Source: Pontibaca salina (GTDB lineage Bacteria; Pseudomonadota; Alphaproteobacteria; Rhodobacterales; Rhodobacteraceae). From it: DNA of 64,000 nt. A program made the translations under genes and the position numbers. The stretch's first letter is position 1. Every line of letters starts with the position of its first letter. The notes under the pieces are model-generated. The model ran no database searches. It worked only from the letters and a program-made list of their open reading frames with translations, and had not been told where the DNA came from. Below are positions 26,262-35,980 of this stretch, one piece after another. The stretch lies in the NCBI RefSeq assembly GCF_016307205.1, contig NZ_JAEIJD010000002.1, positions 372,001 to 436,000 of the forward strand, given 5' to 3'.

Positions 26262-27071
26262 ATCAGAACCTCCGTCCTTGTCGCAGTGCTCGCGCTATCC
26301 GCCAGTGGCGTGTTCGCAGCGGATAAATCCGTCGAGAATCCGCTGATCGAATCCCCCACATGGATAGAGTTGCGCGATGATATTGTCGGAGATGTGACAT
26401 TACAGGACGGCACAGGGCTTTTTACGGTCGACGCTCCGTATCGCGCCTTCGATGCAGCCACAGTGCCAATCTCGATCATTCAGACCGACACTGACGCGGT
26501 GATCACCCAAGCGGATATCGTGATTGATGAAAATCCCGCGCCGCTGGCCGCTAGAATGAGCTTTGGCACCGGGATGTCACCGCTGAAGCTGGAATTGCGC
26601 GTCCGGGTAAACACCTATTCCAATATCCGAGTGATCGCGCAAACCGATCAGGGCAGCTTTATGCAGGGACGTTATGTCAAGGCGTCCGGTGGATGTTCGG
26701 CGCCTGCAACGAAGGATCCCAAGGCCGCGCTTAAGGGCATCGGACAAATGCGGCTCAAGCCGATCGCCAATGCATTGCCCGCGTCGGGTCAACGCCGCGA
26801 GGCGCAGATTATGATCCGTCATCCGAACTATTCGGGGTTTCAGCGTGACCAGATCACCCATTTGTTTATGAACGCGCATTTCATTGACCGTCTTGACGTC
26901 TATCAAGGCGACGACCTTCTGTTTACGCTGGACGGCGGGATTTCGATCAGCGAAAACCCTGTATTCCGCTTTGAATATACGGATAACGGTGCCCCGGCTT
27001 TGCGGATCCGGGCCGAGGACACAGAAGGCAATGTGTTCGAAGAGATGCTCGACAAGGGCACATCCTCGTAA
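26262..27071 (+). CDS. SoxYZ-like carrier associated with quinoprotein dehydrogenase
   Basis: This exported protein of about 269 residues has two domains resembling SoxY (with a GGC motif in ASGGCSAP) and SoxZ, a fusion found near PQQ dehydrogenases. The frame has no ATG at its beginning: an ATC at 26262 sits seven bases after AGGAG and would give a clean signal peptide (Arg-Thr then a hydrophobic run to VFAA). The alternative GTG at 26286 has no ribosome-binding site and would leave a signal peptide of only about 11 residues. The substrate is unknown. It is convergent with the next gene. Confidence 0.8.
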   Translation: MRTSVLVAVLALSASGVFAADKSVENPLIESPTWIELRDDIVGDVTLQDGTGLFTVDAPYRAFDAATVPISIIQTDTDAVITQADIVIDENPAPLAARMSFGTGMSPLKLELRVRVNTYSNIRVIAQTDQGSFMQGRYVKASGGCSAPATKDPKAALKGIGQMRLKPIANALPASGQRREAQIMIRHPNYSGFQRDQITHLFMNAHFIDRLDVYQGDDLLFTLDGGISISENPVFRFEYTDNGAPALRIRAEDTEGNVFEEMLDKGTSS

Positions 27072-27080
27072 GTCCGCGTT

Positions 27081-27431
27081 TCAGAAACAGATGATATCGG
27101 CCTCGGCCTGCGCGCGGCGCAGTTCAGCGACCAGATCTTGTGCCATGCGTGTGGTGCGAAAGATCGACATCCGCTCGCCGCCAGTCTGCTGCATCGAGAG
27201 GACGGTCTCGGCTTCGATATATTGCGCATAAGGCAGAATTGATGCGATCCGATCAATCGAACACGCGCATTTGCGCAAGACGTCCTGCCCCTGACCATTT
27301 GCCGCCATACAGCCAAAAATGTAATCCGCCCGCGCTTCGGTTGGGTAATCATTGATGGTTTCAGGAACCGATTGCGCATCTGCCGACATGGCCAGCAACC
27401 CCGCGCAGAGGAGAAGCCCGAACCGCATCAT
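27081..27431 (-). CDS. Small exported Cys-containing hypothetical protein
   Basis: The 116-residue product has a signal peptide (MMRFGLLLCAGLL to SADAQ) and a mature domain with four cysteines: FGCMAANG, KCACSID and a terminal IICF. These may form disulfides or bind a metal. The start overlaps the stop of the upstream gene (ATGA), so the pair forms an operon. A longer upstream reading frame lies inside the neighbour and is not used. I recognise no family name; it lies at the end of the PQQ island. Confidence 0.65.
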   Translation of the reverse strand: MMRFGLLLCAGLLAMSADAQSVPETINDYPTEARADYIFGCMAANGQGQDVLRKCACSIDRIASILPYAQYIEAETVLSMQQTGGERMSIFRTTRMAQDLVAELRRAQAEADIICF

Positions 27432-28078
27432 TGAGCTGCTCCCGCATCCGTTAAGGCGAGTGCACTGTGGTAAAGCGGTGGCGTGGTTGGGTCGCCCGGC
27501 ACCTCGGCGACAAGAGCCGTATACCAACCTGGCGCGTCGTCCGATACCGTGACGGTCAAGGTCAGATCGTCATAGCCCTGCATGTTGGCATTGTTGCGAT
27601 CCCCCTTAAGGGGGCGCAGGGTAATTTGTTGGGCGGTGATATTCTGCCCGTTGGTTTCTGCAGAAAATTCTTTTATCTCGGTCGGCTCGCGCAGTGCGTC
27701 CTTGATGCGGTTGCGGATGTAGTACGGGCTGCCGCCGGTATTCTGCGCCACGTCGTTAATGACGGTCTCAAAAAAATACATGATCATCGGGTTGCCCACC
27801 GTTGCTGGAAACCGGCCAATAATCCGGTGTTGGTCGCCTTGCTGGAAGTCGAGTTGCGCCATGTCGTCTGGGACGAGGCTGAGAACGATGCGACCTGTGC
27901 CGGCTTGTTCCATCTGCGGATTGGCGGGAACGGACACAGTGCGAGCGTAGGTCAATTGATGGGCGGCCGGAACGTCGGACAATGTGCCGGTTCGAAAAAT
28001 GAGATCAAATGGGTCCGCCGCATATAGAGGTCTGAATGGTAACAGCGCGAGAACCAGTAGCAAGATCGGAAATCTCAT
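27428..28078 (-). CDS. Exported hypothetical protein, paired with the Cys-containing protein
   Basis: A 216-residue protein with a signal peptide (MRFPILLLVLALLPFRPLYAA) and a beta-rich mature part containing GRFPATVGNPMIMYFFE and QNTGGSPYYIRNRIKDAL. The start at 28078 is favoured over 28090 because GAGG is better placed. The stop overlaps the start of the following gene. No catalytic motif is evident. It lies between the kinase operon and the SoxYZ-like gene, so a role in the periplasmic quinoprotein machinery is possible but only by association. Confidence 0.65.
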   Translation of the reverse strand: MRFPILLLVLALLPFRPLYAADPFDLIFRTGTLSDVPAAHQLTYARTVSVPANPQMEQAGTGRIVLSLVPDDMAQLDFQQGDQHRIIGRFPATVGNPMIMYFFETVINDVAQNTGGSPYYIRNRIKDALREPTEIKEFSAETNGQNITAQQITLRPLKGDRNNANMQGYDDLTLTVTVSDDAPGWYTALVAEVPGDPTTPPLYHSALALTDAGAAQ

Positions 28079-28169
28079 TATTATCGACATCCTCGACGGC
28101 TCCGTGATTTGGGATCAGTTTATGCGGTGCAACCCATCTGTCACCAAAGACTTATGTCGGCGTCGACTG

Positions 28170-30407
28170 TTAAGATGGGCTGGTCGGGCGCGTCTTCCAG
28201 TCGATCAGCGGCCGCAAGCGCGATAGGTGAACGGGTTTTGTCAAAACCGAAAAGTTATGCTTTTGTCCTGCCTGTAAAAGCTTTTCACTGCGATCGGCTG
28301 TGATCATGATCGCAGGGATTTCAGATTTCACCAATCGGCGCAGTGCTGCGATACAGCGGATGCCATCATCATTATTTTCCAGATGATAATCCGCGAGGAT
28401 GATATCCGGTGCCATGCCGATTTCGCGGACCAATCGAATCGCTTCGCGTGTGCCTTGCGCAGCAAGCACGCTCGCGCCCCAGCTTTCCAGTTTTTGTGTG
28501 GTGGCGAACAACACGTCGGGGTCATTTTCGACCACAGCGACGATCAGGCTCATGTCGGAACGCGGAACCGAAGAAATCTGCGGCTGGACGCCACGTGCCG
28601 CGTCGCCCCCTTGTGCGATTGGCAACTCCAGCGAGAATACCGACCCTTTCCCCGGTTTTGAGCGAACGCTGACCTTGTGACCAAGATGGCGGCAAGCCTG
28701 TTCGACGATCGATAGCCCCAAACCCATGCTCGCCCGCGAGCCGGCGGCATTGATGCGGGTGAATTCGCTGAAGATCCGCTTTTGGTCCTTGCGCGAAATC
28801 CCGATACCGGTATCCCAGACTTCGAGAACGGCCTTGTTGCCGCGGCGCCTGCACCCGACCAAGATGCGCCCGGACGGCGTATACTGGATCGCGTTCACCA
28901 CGAGGTTTTGCACGCAGCGCAGAAGGTAGTGCTGGTCGCTTTTTACACGCAGACCGCTTGGTACGATGGACAGGCGAAGGGATTTTTCGGCCGCTAAGGG
29001 CGCACAATCCTCGCTGATATGGCTTAGGATCTGATCGATCGCGAATTCGCTCAAGGTGATTTCGCTTCCCGTTGACTCAAGTCGCGAAATGTCGAGCAGC
29101 GCATGCAGCAAAGTTTCCATTGATGAGAAGGCGCGGTCCAGCCGGTCTATGGTTTCGACCATGTCGCTTTGGCGCGACCTGTCAACCAGAGATGAAATGA
29201 GCAGCTTTGCCGCGTTGATTGGCTGCAGTAGATCATGGCTCGCCGCAGCCAGGAAACGGGTTTTGGAGGACACCGCCGCTTCGGCCTCTTCCTTGGCGAT
29301 GCGCAGCTCATCTTCGACCCGCGCTTGTTCGTCGTATTGCTGGCGCAATCGCAGATTGGCCTGCGTAAGCTCGGAAGTTCTTGCCTGAACGCGCCGTTCC
29401 AATGACTGGGTTGTCTGGGTCTCGACGGTGATATCCATGATGTTCACGATAAAGCCGCCGTCGGGCAGCATGTTGACCTGAAGATCCAGAACGCGGCCAT
29501 CGACCTGTCGGATCCGATCCCTCAACATACCCTCGCGGCGCAGTTGAAGGATCCTGTCCTCGATGCGGCGATAGGGTCCGAGGGCCTGAAATTGTCGGTT
29601 GCGGGTCACATGTTCTAGAATTTGGGCAAAGGCCGTTCCCTTTCGGCGCAGGGGATAGGGGAGGTCGAGTAAACCCCCGAACGCGGCATTCTGGATCAGC
29701 AGCGTTCCTTCGGCGGAAAACGTGCAAACACCTTGGGTCATATTGTCAAAGGCGGCTTGCAGGAAATGGGCCTGCTTGTCGATCAACCGATCTTTTTCCA
29801 GACGATTCTTGCGCACAATTCCAGTAATTTCCGTCTGCAAAAGCGCTGTGCTGTTGGAGCTGGTGCGCCGGGAAATGACTTGAAACCACCGGTCATGCGG
29901 CAGGGCCAGAACAAAGGAGGCACGTTGCCCAGCACGCCGGGTCTGGCCCGGGGTGCCGACATCCGGATCTACGCTCAGCGTTGCCGATTTGCTGTCTTCA
30001 AGCAGGTCAAAATAGGCATCCAGCGTCAGGTTAGAGGTAATCCGTGCGGTAATATCGGGGATCAGGGACCGGAATACGTCATTGCAAATCTCAAGCTTGC
30101 CAGCAGAGAAAAGGGCAAAGCCACCATCCATGATATCCAGCGTATCGGCCAAGTTGCGCTGCATCTGGTCGCGGGCGTGTTCGGTACTTTCCAGCACGAC
30201 ACTGGCCTTTCCCAATGTGTCGAGCGCAAGTTCCAAATCTCTGGTCTTTTCCCAGACTTCGCCTTGGAGAGATACTGCAGATTGAAACAGCGAATAGGGC
30301 GAGCCGCCGAAATCTTGCTCACGGTCGGCGCGCCGGATCAGCGCATCAATGATGCGCAACTGTTTCTTGACTTGAATTTCCGGAGGCAGGTTTTTGTCGA
30401 TCAGCAT
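28170..30407 (-). CDS. Hybrid sensor histidine kinase with PAS-like domains
   Basis: This cytoplasmic hybrid kinase of about 745 residues has an N-terminal helical region, two PAS-like modules (around MDGGFALFSAGKLEICN and MTQGVCTFSAEGTLLIQN), a coiled coil, the phosphoacceptor box AAASHDLLQPINAAK, ATP-binding boxes NLVVNAIQYTPSG and DTGIGIS, and a C-terminal receiver with Asp in ILADYH. It has no membrane spans. It resembles NahK/ErcS and FlhS-type kinases that control alcohol and formaldehyde oxidation. The start overlaps the end of the FIST gene, so the sensor is probably co-expressed. The response regulator two genes upstream is the likely partner. Confidence 0.88.
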   Translation of the reverse strand: MLIDKNLPPEIQVKKQLRIIDALIRRADREQDFGGSPYSLFQSAVSLQGEVWEKTRDLELALDTLGKASVVLESTEHARDQMQRNLADTLDIMDGGFALFSAGKLEICNDVFRSLIPDITARITSNLTLDAYFDLLEDSKSATLSVDPDVGTPGQTRRAGQRASFVLALPHDRWFQVISRRTSSNSTALLQTEITGIVRKNRLEKDRLIDKQAHFLQAAFDNMTQGVCTFSAEGTLLIQNAAFGGLLDLPYPLRRKGTAFAQILEHVTRNRQFQALGPYRRIEDRILQLRREGMLRDRIRQVDGRVLDLQVNMLPDGGFIVNIMDITVETQTTQSLERRVQARTSELTQANLRLRQQYDEQARVEDELRIAKEEAEAAVSSKTRFLAAASHDLLQPINAAKLLISSLVDRSRQSDMVETIDRLDRAFSSMETLLHALLDISRLESTGSEITLSEFAIDQILSHISEDCAPLAAEKSLRLSIVPSGLRVKSDQHYLLRCVQNLVVNAIQYTPSGRILVGCRRRGNKAVLEVWDTGIGISRKDQKRIFSEFTRINAAGSRASMGLGLSIVEQACRHLGHKVSVRSKPGKGSVFSLELPIAQGGDAARGVQPQISSVPRSDMSLIVAVVENDPDVLFATTQKLESWGASVLAAQGTREAIRLVREIGMAPDIILADYHLENNDDGIRCIAALRRLVKSEIPAIMITADRSEKLLQAGQKHNFSVLTKPVHLSRLRPLIDWKTRPTSPS

Positions 30408-31570
30408 GCTGTCTCCCGTTGAGGTGTGAAAAAGGCGACGCCGACGAAGGTCTGGTTGACATGAACACCGCAATGCTGCTCGCCGAATGTGTTAAACCCG
30501 AGCACGCGATGGCCGCGCAGCACCTCTGACGCCTGATGAGCAATGGCGTTCTGCTCGATTTCGAGCTTGCGCAGGAAGCAATCGAACCCGAGGATCAGAT
30601 TTGGTGCTTCGTTGTCGGGGCCGGGCACGCGAAGACCGCTTTCGAGCGTTTCCAGAATCCCGTTGCTGCGGCCCAGCGTCAGCAATAGGCCGTCGTCAAT
30701 CGCGCAAAGGAACGATAGCCCGCCGTTCTCTGTGACTTGCTGAATGGCGCGAACATGCCATGCGTTATGACTGCGCACCAGCACGGGATTTGCGGCAAAC
30801 ACGCGGGGCGAAAGATCCGCTACGCCGCAGCCCACCAAACGTGCATATTCCTGCGCTGCAGCCGAACCGTTGAGTTCCAGTACTATACGTTCGTCCGGTC
30901 GCGCCCGGGTCACGACCATGCGTTCCTCTGTGGGTAAAAAGTGGTTAAAGCCGATGCCTCGGAACGTCAGATCGGTTTCCACTAGGATCAGCACGGCTGC
31001 GTCACTGTAAAAACGGCGGTTATGCAGCACGAAAGTTGAGTTGAATGCCATACCACCGGCGGCGGATCCCCCGAACACTGGGATATCCTCTAAACCGGCC
31101 TCGAGCGCGGCAACCAGCACTTCCTCTTGTTTTGATAACCCGTCACTCAAGACGAGGGCGAAACGGTTCCAGCCGGCGGATCTACTGAAACGGGTGGACA
31201 GTCGGCGCGCCGCCGCCGCTGTATCGGCGATGGATACAGGGGCCAGAGGATGGATTAAGGTTGAGGAGCAACGGAAATGATTGCGCGGAAAGCTCACGAT
31301 TAGTAGTGCATCACTTTCATAGCCTTGAGGTGTAATCTGGCCTGCAGTGGTGCATCCAAACGCCAGCGTTTGGGGCAGGTAGCGGGACAAAGCGGTGGCA
31401 ACGCAATGTGGCTCCAGCCGCTCGGGTACAAACACCAAGGCAAAGCAAATACCGTTGTCCGGCAACTCTGCGACCGCTTCGCGCACGGCGTCATTGGGGT
31501 TGCGGGCGCGCGATACGCCGACACCGACGATTTTGTCGCTCGGGAGGATATTTGCGGCGCTGTCCTCCAT
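30401..31570 (-). CDS. FIST-domain sensory protein (NosP-like)
   Basis: The 389-residue protein comprises FIST N and C domains: TLAFGCTTAGQI and the VFGGSAAGG region in the first, and RVLGFNTFGEQHCGVHVNQTFVG in the second. It lacks a signal peptide and is cytoplasmic. FIST proteins sense small ligands; the NosP group binds haem and nitric oxide and is encoded with NahK-like hybrid kinases, exactly the arrangement seen here. Whether this one binds haem cannot be told from sequence alone. It is the middle gene of a three-gene minus-strand operon. Confidence 0.85.
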   Translation of the reverse strand: MEDSAANILPSDKIVGVGVSRARNPNDAVREAVAELPDNGICFALVFVPERLEPHCVATALSRYLPQTLAFGCTTAGQITPQGYESDALLIVSFPRNHFRCSSTLIHPLAPVSIADTAAAARRLSTRFSRSAGWNRFALVLSDGLSKQEEVLVAALEAGLEDIPVFGGSAAGGMAFNSTFVLHNRRFYSDAAVLILVETDLTFRGIGFNHFLPTEERMVVTRARPDERIVLELNGSAAAQEYARLVGCGVADLSPRVFAANPVLVRSHNAWHVRAIQQVTENGGLSFLCAIDDGLLLTLGRSNGILETLESGLRVPGPDNEAPNLILGFDCFLRKLEIEQNAIAHQASEVLRGHRVLGFNTFGEQHCGVHVNQTFVGVAFFTPQRETAC

Positions 31571-31577
31571 TGCGAAA

Positions 31578-32300
31578 TCAGCTCAGCAGCGCGCGCAGAT
31601 CGGCATCCGAAATCTGGGCGTTCGGATCGAGGCCCGCACTGCGGACCAACATCGCCGCTTGGGTGCGGTTGTGAACGCCAAGCCGGCGCAAAAGCGCAGT
31701 AATATGCGCCTTCACTGTGGCCTCGGCCAAAGACATCTCATAGGCGATCTGCTTGTTGGGCTTGCCGGCACAGATCAGTTTCATGATCCGTGCCTGCTGT
31801 GGGGTCAGGTCCGCGATCTTGCGCGCGATTTCACATGTGGACAGCGCGTCGCCGGAGGGCCCGGACGGGGCGGTGTAACCCGGCGGAAGGTATTTTTGCC
31901 CTTCGCGCACGACCATCAACGCATTCTGCAACACCTTGGGCGACGCGTCCTTGGGCACGAACCCGGCCGCGCCTGCCTCCATCAAGGCTTGGATTGTTTC
32001 GTTCGAAGAGACTGCCGAGATGACCAGAATCGGTACGTCTGGCATCCTGTCCCGGATTTTCAGAAGGCCGCTCAGGCCGGTTACATCCGGCAGCCTGAGA
32101 TCCAAGACCACCAGATCCGGCATGAAGCGCGGACTGAGCAATTTCATCGCGTCGCTGAGGGTTGTCGCCGTCTTGACCGTCTGGAGCTGGTAAATTCGCT
32201 TGAGAGTCGACGCCAATGCATCGCAATAGAGCGGATGATCATCGATCACGAGAGCCGCGCGAATCATCGCAAGACTATGTTTATCGTCTAGGGGCTTCAA
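31578..32300 (-). CDS. LuxR/NarL-family response regulator
   Basis: The 240-residue regulator has a receiver domain (VIDDHPLYCDAL acidic pocket, phospho-Asp in VVLDLRLPD, and KDA) and a C-terminal LuxR helix-turn-helix (LTPQQARIMKLICAGKPNKQIA). The start is read as TTG at 32300 with GGGAGGA upstream; a later ATG at 32267 lacks such a site. It is the first gene of the operon with the FIST protein and hybrid kinase. Similar regulators (FlhR in Paracoccus, AgmR/ErcR in pseudomonads) switch on C1 or alcohol oxidation, which is the expected role here by context. Confidence 0.87.
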   Translation of the reverse strand: MKPLDDKHSLAMIRAALVIDDHPLYCDALASTLKRIYQLQTVKTATTLSDAMKLLSPRFMPDLVVLDLRLPDVTGLSGLLKIRDRMPDVPILVISAVSSNETIQALMEAGAAGFVPKDASPKVLQNALMVVREGQKYLPPGYTAPSGPSGDALSTCEIARKIADLTPQQARIMKLICAGKPNKQIAYEMSLAEATVKAHITALLRRLGVHNRTQAAMLVRSAGLDPNAQISDADLRALLS

Positions 32301-32417
32301 TTATGTGTTCCTCCCCGCCGGGAGCTTAACAAATTCAATCGCATCAGTCGCGCAAATTTTACGCGTCCGGCCAGAGGTTTGGCGGGATGGCTAACAGGCA
32401 AGCCAGTGTACAAGGGT

Positions 32418-32987
32418 TCAAGCGTGCCGGGATTTGTAAACGTGACTGGCAATGGCATCCATCAATGCCGGCGACAGGCAATCATAGGGCGGCAACCCAA
32501 GTTCGCTGAGGCGGGCGCGATAGGCGGGCATCAATTCGGGATCGACACCGCTCTCGATTATCGACGATACGAAGGCGGCGAATTCGGCAGGGGCCCAGCC
32601 CTTTTCCTGTGATAGTTCGGTATGAACGAAGTCGAGCCCGTGAAATGGATGGTCGGCATCTTCGATGCGGCCATACATGTGAACCCCGCACTCTTTACAG
32701 GCATGTCGTTGGATCACGGCAGATGGATCGACGACTTCCAGCTTGTCGGCGTTCTCGCTGATGTCGACATGATCCCGGGCAATGACGGCAACCTGTGAAA
32801 ACACTGCGCCATTTGGCTTCCAGCATTTTGTACAGCCACAGACATGGTTATGTGCCGTCTGCGCAGAAAGCTTCACTCGAACCGGGTTGGTGGCACAGTG
32901 ACAGGTCAATGTTCCGCCAGTAAACCCTTCGGACGCGGGCTCGACGCCATTATCGACCTGCGGATGGATTTTAAGATTGTGTTGCAT
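32418..32987 (-). CDS. gfa: S-(hydroxymethyl)glutathione synthase Gfa
   Basis: Gfa promotes the condensation of formaldehyde with glutathione. It has 189 residues with the zinc-binding cysteines in [20 protein letters not shown] and [18 protein letters not shown] lies upstream of ATG 32987, better placed than an earlier Met at 33008. In Paracoccus the gene is followed by flhA (the dehydrogenase); here no such gene lies nearby, so the middle reaction must be encoded elsewhere. Whether Gfa is truly catalytic or a glutathione carrier is debated for the family. Confidence 0.93.
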   Translation of the reverse strand: MQHNLKIHPQVDNGVEPASEGFTGGTLTCHCATNPVRVKLSAQTAHNHVCGCTKCWKPNGAVFSQVAVIARDHVDISENADKLEVVDPSAVIQRHACKECGVHMYGRIEDADHPFHGLDFVHTELSQEKGWAPAEFAAFVSSIIESGVDPELMPAYRARLSELGLPPYDCLSPALMDAIASHVYKSRHA

Positions 32988-33227
32988 GGCATTGTCTCCT
33001 CCGAACAACTTGTTGAGCAGGGGGCGGTCTTTTTCACCCTCCTGCTGATCTTCGGCGGAACAATAATCGGCTACGTCAGCATGTTTCGCAATTTAGCTAT
33101 TAGAATTGGTTTGGCGGCCACAACCTTTAAAAATGTGACCGCTCGGCTAATGGGCTGGCCTTGTCTCGCTAGAAGCGGAACCAGCAATCTTAGAAGCCGC
33201 ATCGCCAGATCGCGCCGTGGCGGTCAG

Positions 33228-34028
33228 TCATCTGTCAATACGTGCGGCCATGATTGCGATGGCCTGCTGGTAGACGCTCGCGGCATTCCATTCCCGAATC
33301 ATCGCGAAATTCGGCTCTCCTGGCTGGTAGCCATGACCGGTGCGCCACCCCTTCTGGCGCAGGTAATTGGCGGTCGAGGCCAGCGCGTCCGTGATGTTGT
33401 AGAAATTAACCGATCCACTGCCCGTGGCATCCACGCCATAGGTCAACGCATTGCCGGGCAAGAACTGGGTGTGGCCCAACTCGCCATGTCTGGCCCCCAA
33501 TGTGGCGCCGGTGATCGCGCCGTGATCGACCAGTTTCAAGGCGCCGATAGCGTGCGGCACAAAGAAATCCGAGCGTCGGCAGTCATAGGCCAGCGTTGTG
33601 ATCGCCGAGACGACTGGCGTATCGCCCATGAAGTTGCCAAAGCCGGTTTCCATCCCGTGAATCGCAATCAAAACGCCAGCGGGCACGCCGTATTGGCGTT
33701 CCAGCGCCGCGTAGAACTCGGGATTGCGTGCCTTGTGTCGGCGCCCTTGTGCCACGATCGTATCCGCGCCGCGCACTTGCATGAACTTGTCCAGCGAATA
33801 TTTGAACGATCTCTGATTGCGATCTGCCGCGATCGTGCGCGTAGAGTATTGCGCTTGCGCCAACGCCTCAAGGCCACGCTTCCCGACACCGGCGCGCTTG
33901 GCCTCTTGCGCAAACTCGCCCTTCCACGCCCTAAAGCCGGCGCTGTCGTTGCCGCATTGTGCCGCAAGTGCGATCTGCGGCAGAGCAAGGGCGAAACACA
34001 AAGTCAGGGCGGTGCGCAAACGGAACAT
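33228..34028 (-). CDS. Lytic murein transglycosylase (MltB-like)
   Basis: A periplasmic enzyme that cleaves peptidoglycan glycosidic bonds, forming 1,6-anhydro sugars. The 266-residue protein has a signal peptide ending at ALAAQ, the catalytic glutamate in IHGMETGFGNFMG, and the family segments GHTQFLPGN and NYLRQKGWRTG. The start at 34028 follows AAGGAG; the upstream extension to 34187 lacks coding character. It is smaller than E. coli MltB, as is common in Rhodobacterales. It stands alone between gfa and the serine dehydratase gene. Confidence 0.9.
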   Translation of the reverse strand: MFRLRTALTLCFALALPQIALAAQCGNDSAGFRAWKGEFAQEAKRAGVGKRGLEALAQAQYSTRTIAADRNQRSFKYSLDKFMQVRGADTIVAQGRRHKARNPEFYAALERQYGVPAGVLIAIHGMETGFGNFMGDTPVVSAITTLAYDCRRSDFFVPHAIGALKLVDHGAITGATLGARHGELGHTQFLPGNALTYGVDATGSGSVNFYNITDALASTANYLRQKGWRTGHGYQPGEPNFAMIREWNAASVYQQAIAIMAARIDR

Positions 34029-34225
34029 GGCAAGCTCCTTTGTTGATTTATAACCATTCACGCTAGCGCGGTGAGCGCGAAACACAAGACGAGGCTTGCG
34101 ACGACAGCGCCAAGGACAACTGGTGTCCAGTAACGCGATTTTGCACGACGGTGAGGCACCCGTCTGATCAGACAGTGCCTCTCGCATGTCGCTGTCGCGC
34201 GGATAAACCTCGTAGCTACCGATGG

Positions 34226-35599
34226 TTAACAGTTCGGCACATTCACGGCCAATCCGCCAAGCGCAGTTTCCTTGTATTTGTGATGCATATCCTCGCCTGT
34301 TTGGCGCATAGTTTCGATACAGGCATCCAGCGGCACGAAATGGGTCCCATCGCCACGCAGACTGAGCGAGGCCGCGGATACAGCCTTGATCGCACCCAGA
34401 CCGTTGCGTTCGATACAGGGCACCTGAACCAGTCCCTTGACCGGATCACAGGTCATGCCGAGGTGGTGCTCGAGAGCGATTTCAGCGGCATTTTCAATCT
34501 GCTCGGTCGTACCGCCCATAACTGCACATAATCCGGCCGCTGCCATCGCCGATGCGCTGCCGACCTCGGCCTGACAGCCAGCTTCGGCGCCGCTGATCGA
34601 GGCGTTATACTTCACCAGCCCGCCAATAGCAGCAGCGGTCAACAGGAAATCCTCTACTTTGGCGCTGCTGGATCCGGGAACATGGTCGAGATAATAGCGG
34701 ATCACTGCCGGCACCACACCGGCGGCACCATTGGTCGGGGCGGTGACAACCTTGCCGCCGGCGGCGTTTTCCTCATTCACGGCCATCGCATAGGTTGCGA
34801 TCCAGTCATTGATCACATGCGGCGCGGTCAGGTTCTGGCCGTGCTCGGCACGCAGAGCTTCATGTATCCCACGGGCGCGGCGTTTGATTGACAGGCCGCC
34901 GGGCAGGATACCTTGGCCTTCAAGCCCGCGATCGATACAATCATTCATCACTTGCCAGATCTGTTTCGTGCCGGTCTTCAGTTCGGCGTGGCTAAGCCGG
35001 CTCAGTTCGTTTGTGCGTTTCATCTCGGCGATGGTTTTGCCCGAAGCATTCGCCATCTCCATCATTTGCGCGGCGGATTTGAACGGGTAGGGAACCGGCG
35101 CGCCGTCATCGGTATCCTTCCCGGCCGCCAGTTCGGATTCGGTGAGAACGAAACCACCGCCGACCGAGTAATAGGTTTCTTGCAAGGTGACATCGCCCTG
35201 CGCGTCGGTCGCCATGAGAATCATGCCGTTGGCGTGACCGGGCAGGGTGCGGTCGTAGTCAAAGACCAGATCGCGTGCCGGATCAAAGCGCAGCCGCCCC
35301 AGACCGTCGGGGGCAACATGCGCGCTGGCATGAATCTCGTCGAGCGCCGCCTGCGCCGCGTCGGCATCGTAGGTATCGGGGCGAAAGCCGGCCAATCCGA
35401 GAATGGTGGCGCGATCCGTGGCATGGCCGACACCGGTAAAAGCCAGCGATCCGTGCAGCGACGCACGAACCCCCTCAAAGCCAAAGGGTGACGCCCGCAT
35501 CAGGTCAAGAAATCGTGCAGCGGCGACCATTGGTCCCATTGTATGAGATGAGGATGGTCCTAAGCCGATCTTAAACATTTCGAAAACCGACAAAAACAT
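34226..35599 (-). CDS. sdaA: L-serine ammonia-lyase (iron-sulfur type)
   Basis: SdaA deaminates L-serine to pyruvate and ammonia with a 4Fe-4S cluster. The 457-residue single-chain form contains both the N-terminal SSSHTMGP motif near residue 16 and the C-terminal catalytic domain. The conserved cysteines are in [35 protein letters not shown] precedes the ATG. Serine is an important intermediate in serine-cycle C1 assimilation, but this enzyme is also ordinary housekeeping, so no link to methanol use should be assumed. Confidence 0.95.
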   Translation of the reverse strand: MFLSVFEMFKIGLGPSSSHTMGPMVAAARFLDLMRASPFGFEGVRASLHGSLAFTGVGHATDRATILGLAGFRPDTYDADAAQAALDEIHASAHVAPDGLGRLRFDPARDLVFDYDRTLPGHANGMILMATDAQGDVTLQETYYSVGGGFVLTESELAAGKDTDDGAPVPYPFKSAAQMMEMANASGKTIAEMKRTNELSRLSHAELKTGTKQIWQVMNDCIDRGLEGQGILPGGLSIKRRARGIHEALRAEHGQNLTAPHVINDWIATYAMAVNEENAAGGKVVTAPTNGAAGVVPAVIRYYLDHVPGSSSAKVEDFLLTAAAIGGLVKYNASISGAEAGCQAEVGSASAMAAAGLCAVMGGTTEQIENAAEIALEHHLGMTCDPVKGLVQVPCIERNGLGAIKAVSAASLSLRGDGTHFVPLDACIETMRQTGEDMHHKYKETALGGLAVNVPNC

Positions 35600-35980
35600 A
35601 ATATGCCTCTCGTTTTGCTCCGCCGCTACTGTCGTCGCGCAAAAGGCAGATCGCAGTCGGCAAATTTCGCGCCAGCTTTGCTGTCTGGCAATTTCCCTGG
35701 GCCAAAACCCTGTTGTGGCTGAAGTCGTAGAAGATCACCATCGATGCTACGCACCGGGGATCCTCATCGCGCACTTGGCCGACACTAACACGCCGGGACG
35801 GGCCGACAAGACCGCAAACGCAATCTGCTGCCCTGATTTGGCTGGTGACCCGATCAGGACATTGTGATACTGCGCCGTCATGCTGCCCTAAAATAGCGTG
35901 GCAGGTTCAGTGTGGCAATTGCCCCTCGCACCCTGCGCGCATCTTTCCTATAAGCGGACCAATTCACAACGGAGCCACTT
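35600..35980. other. Intergenic region without a recognised gene, 381 bp
   Basis: This gap separates sdaA (minus) from rpiA (plus) and probably contains the divergent promoters of both. I found no convincing reading frame, tRNA, riboswitch-like fold or terminator in it. A TTGTGA at 35862 and TAAAAT at 35889 are 21 bases apart, too far for a standard sigma-70 promoter. Confidence 0.5.

Noticed and set aside
35862-35894. Candidate sigma-70 promoter before rpiA
   Set aside because: The two boxes are 21 bases apart, too far for a normal promoter, so not listed as a feature.
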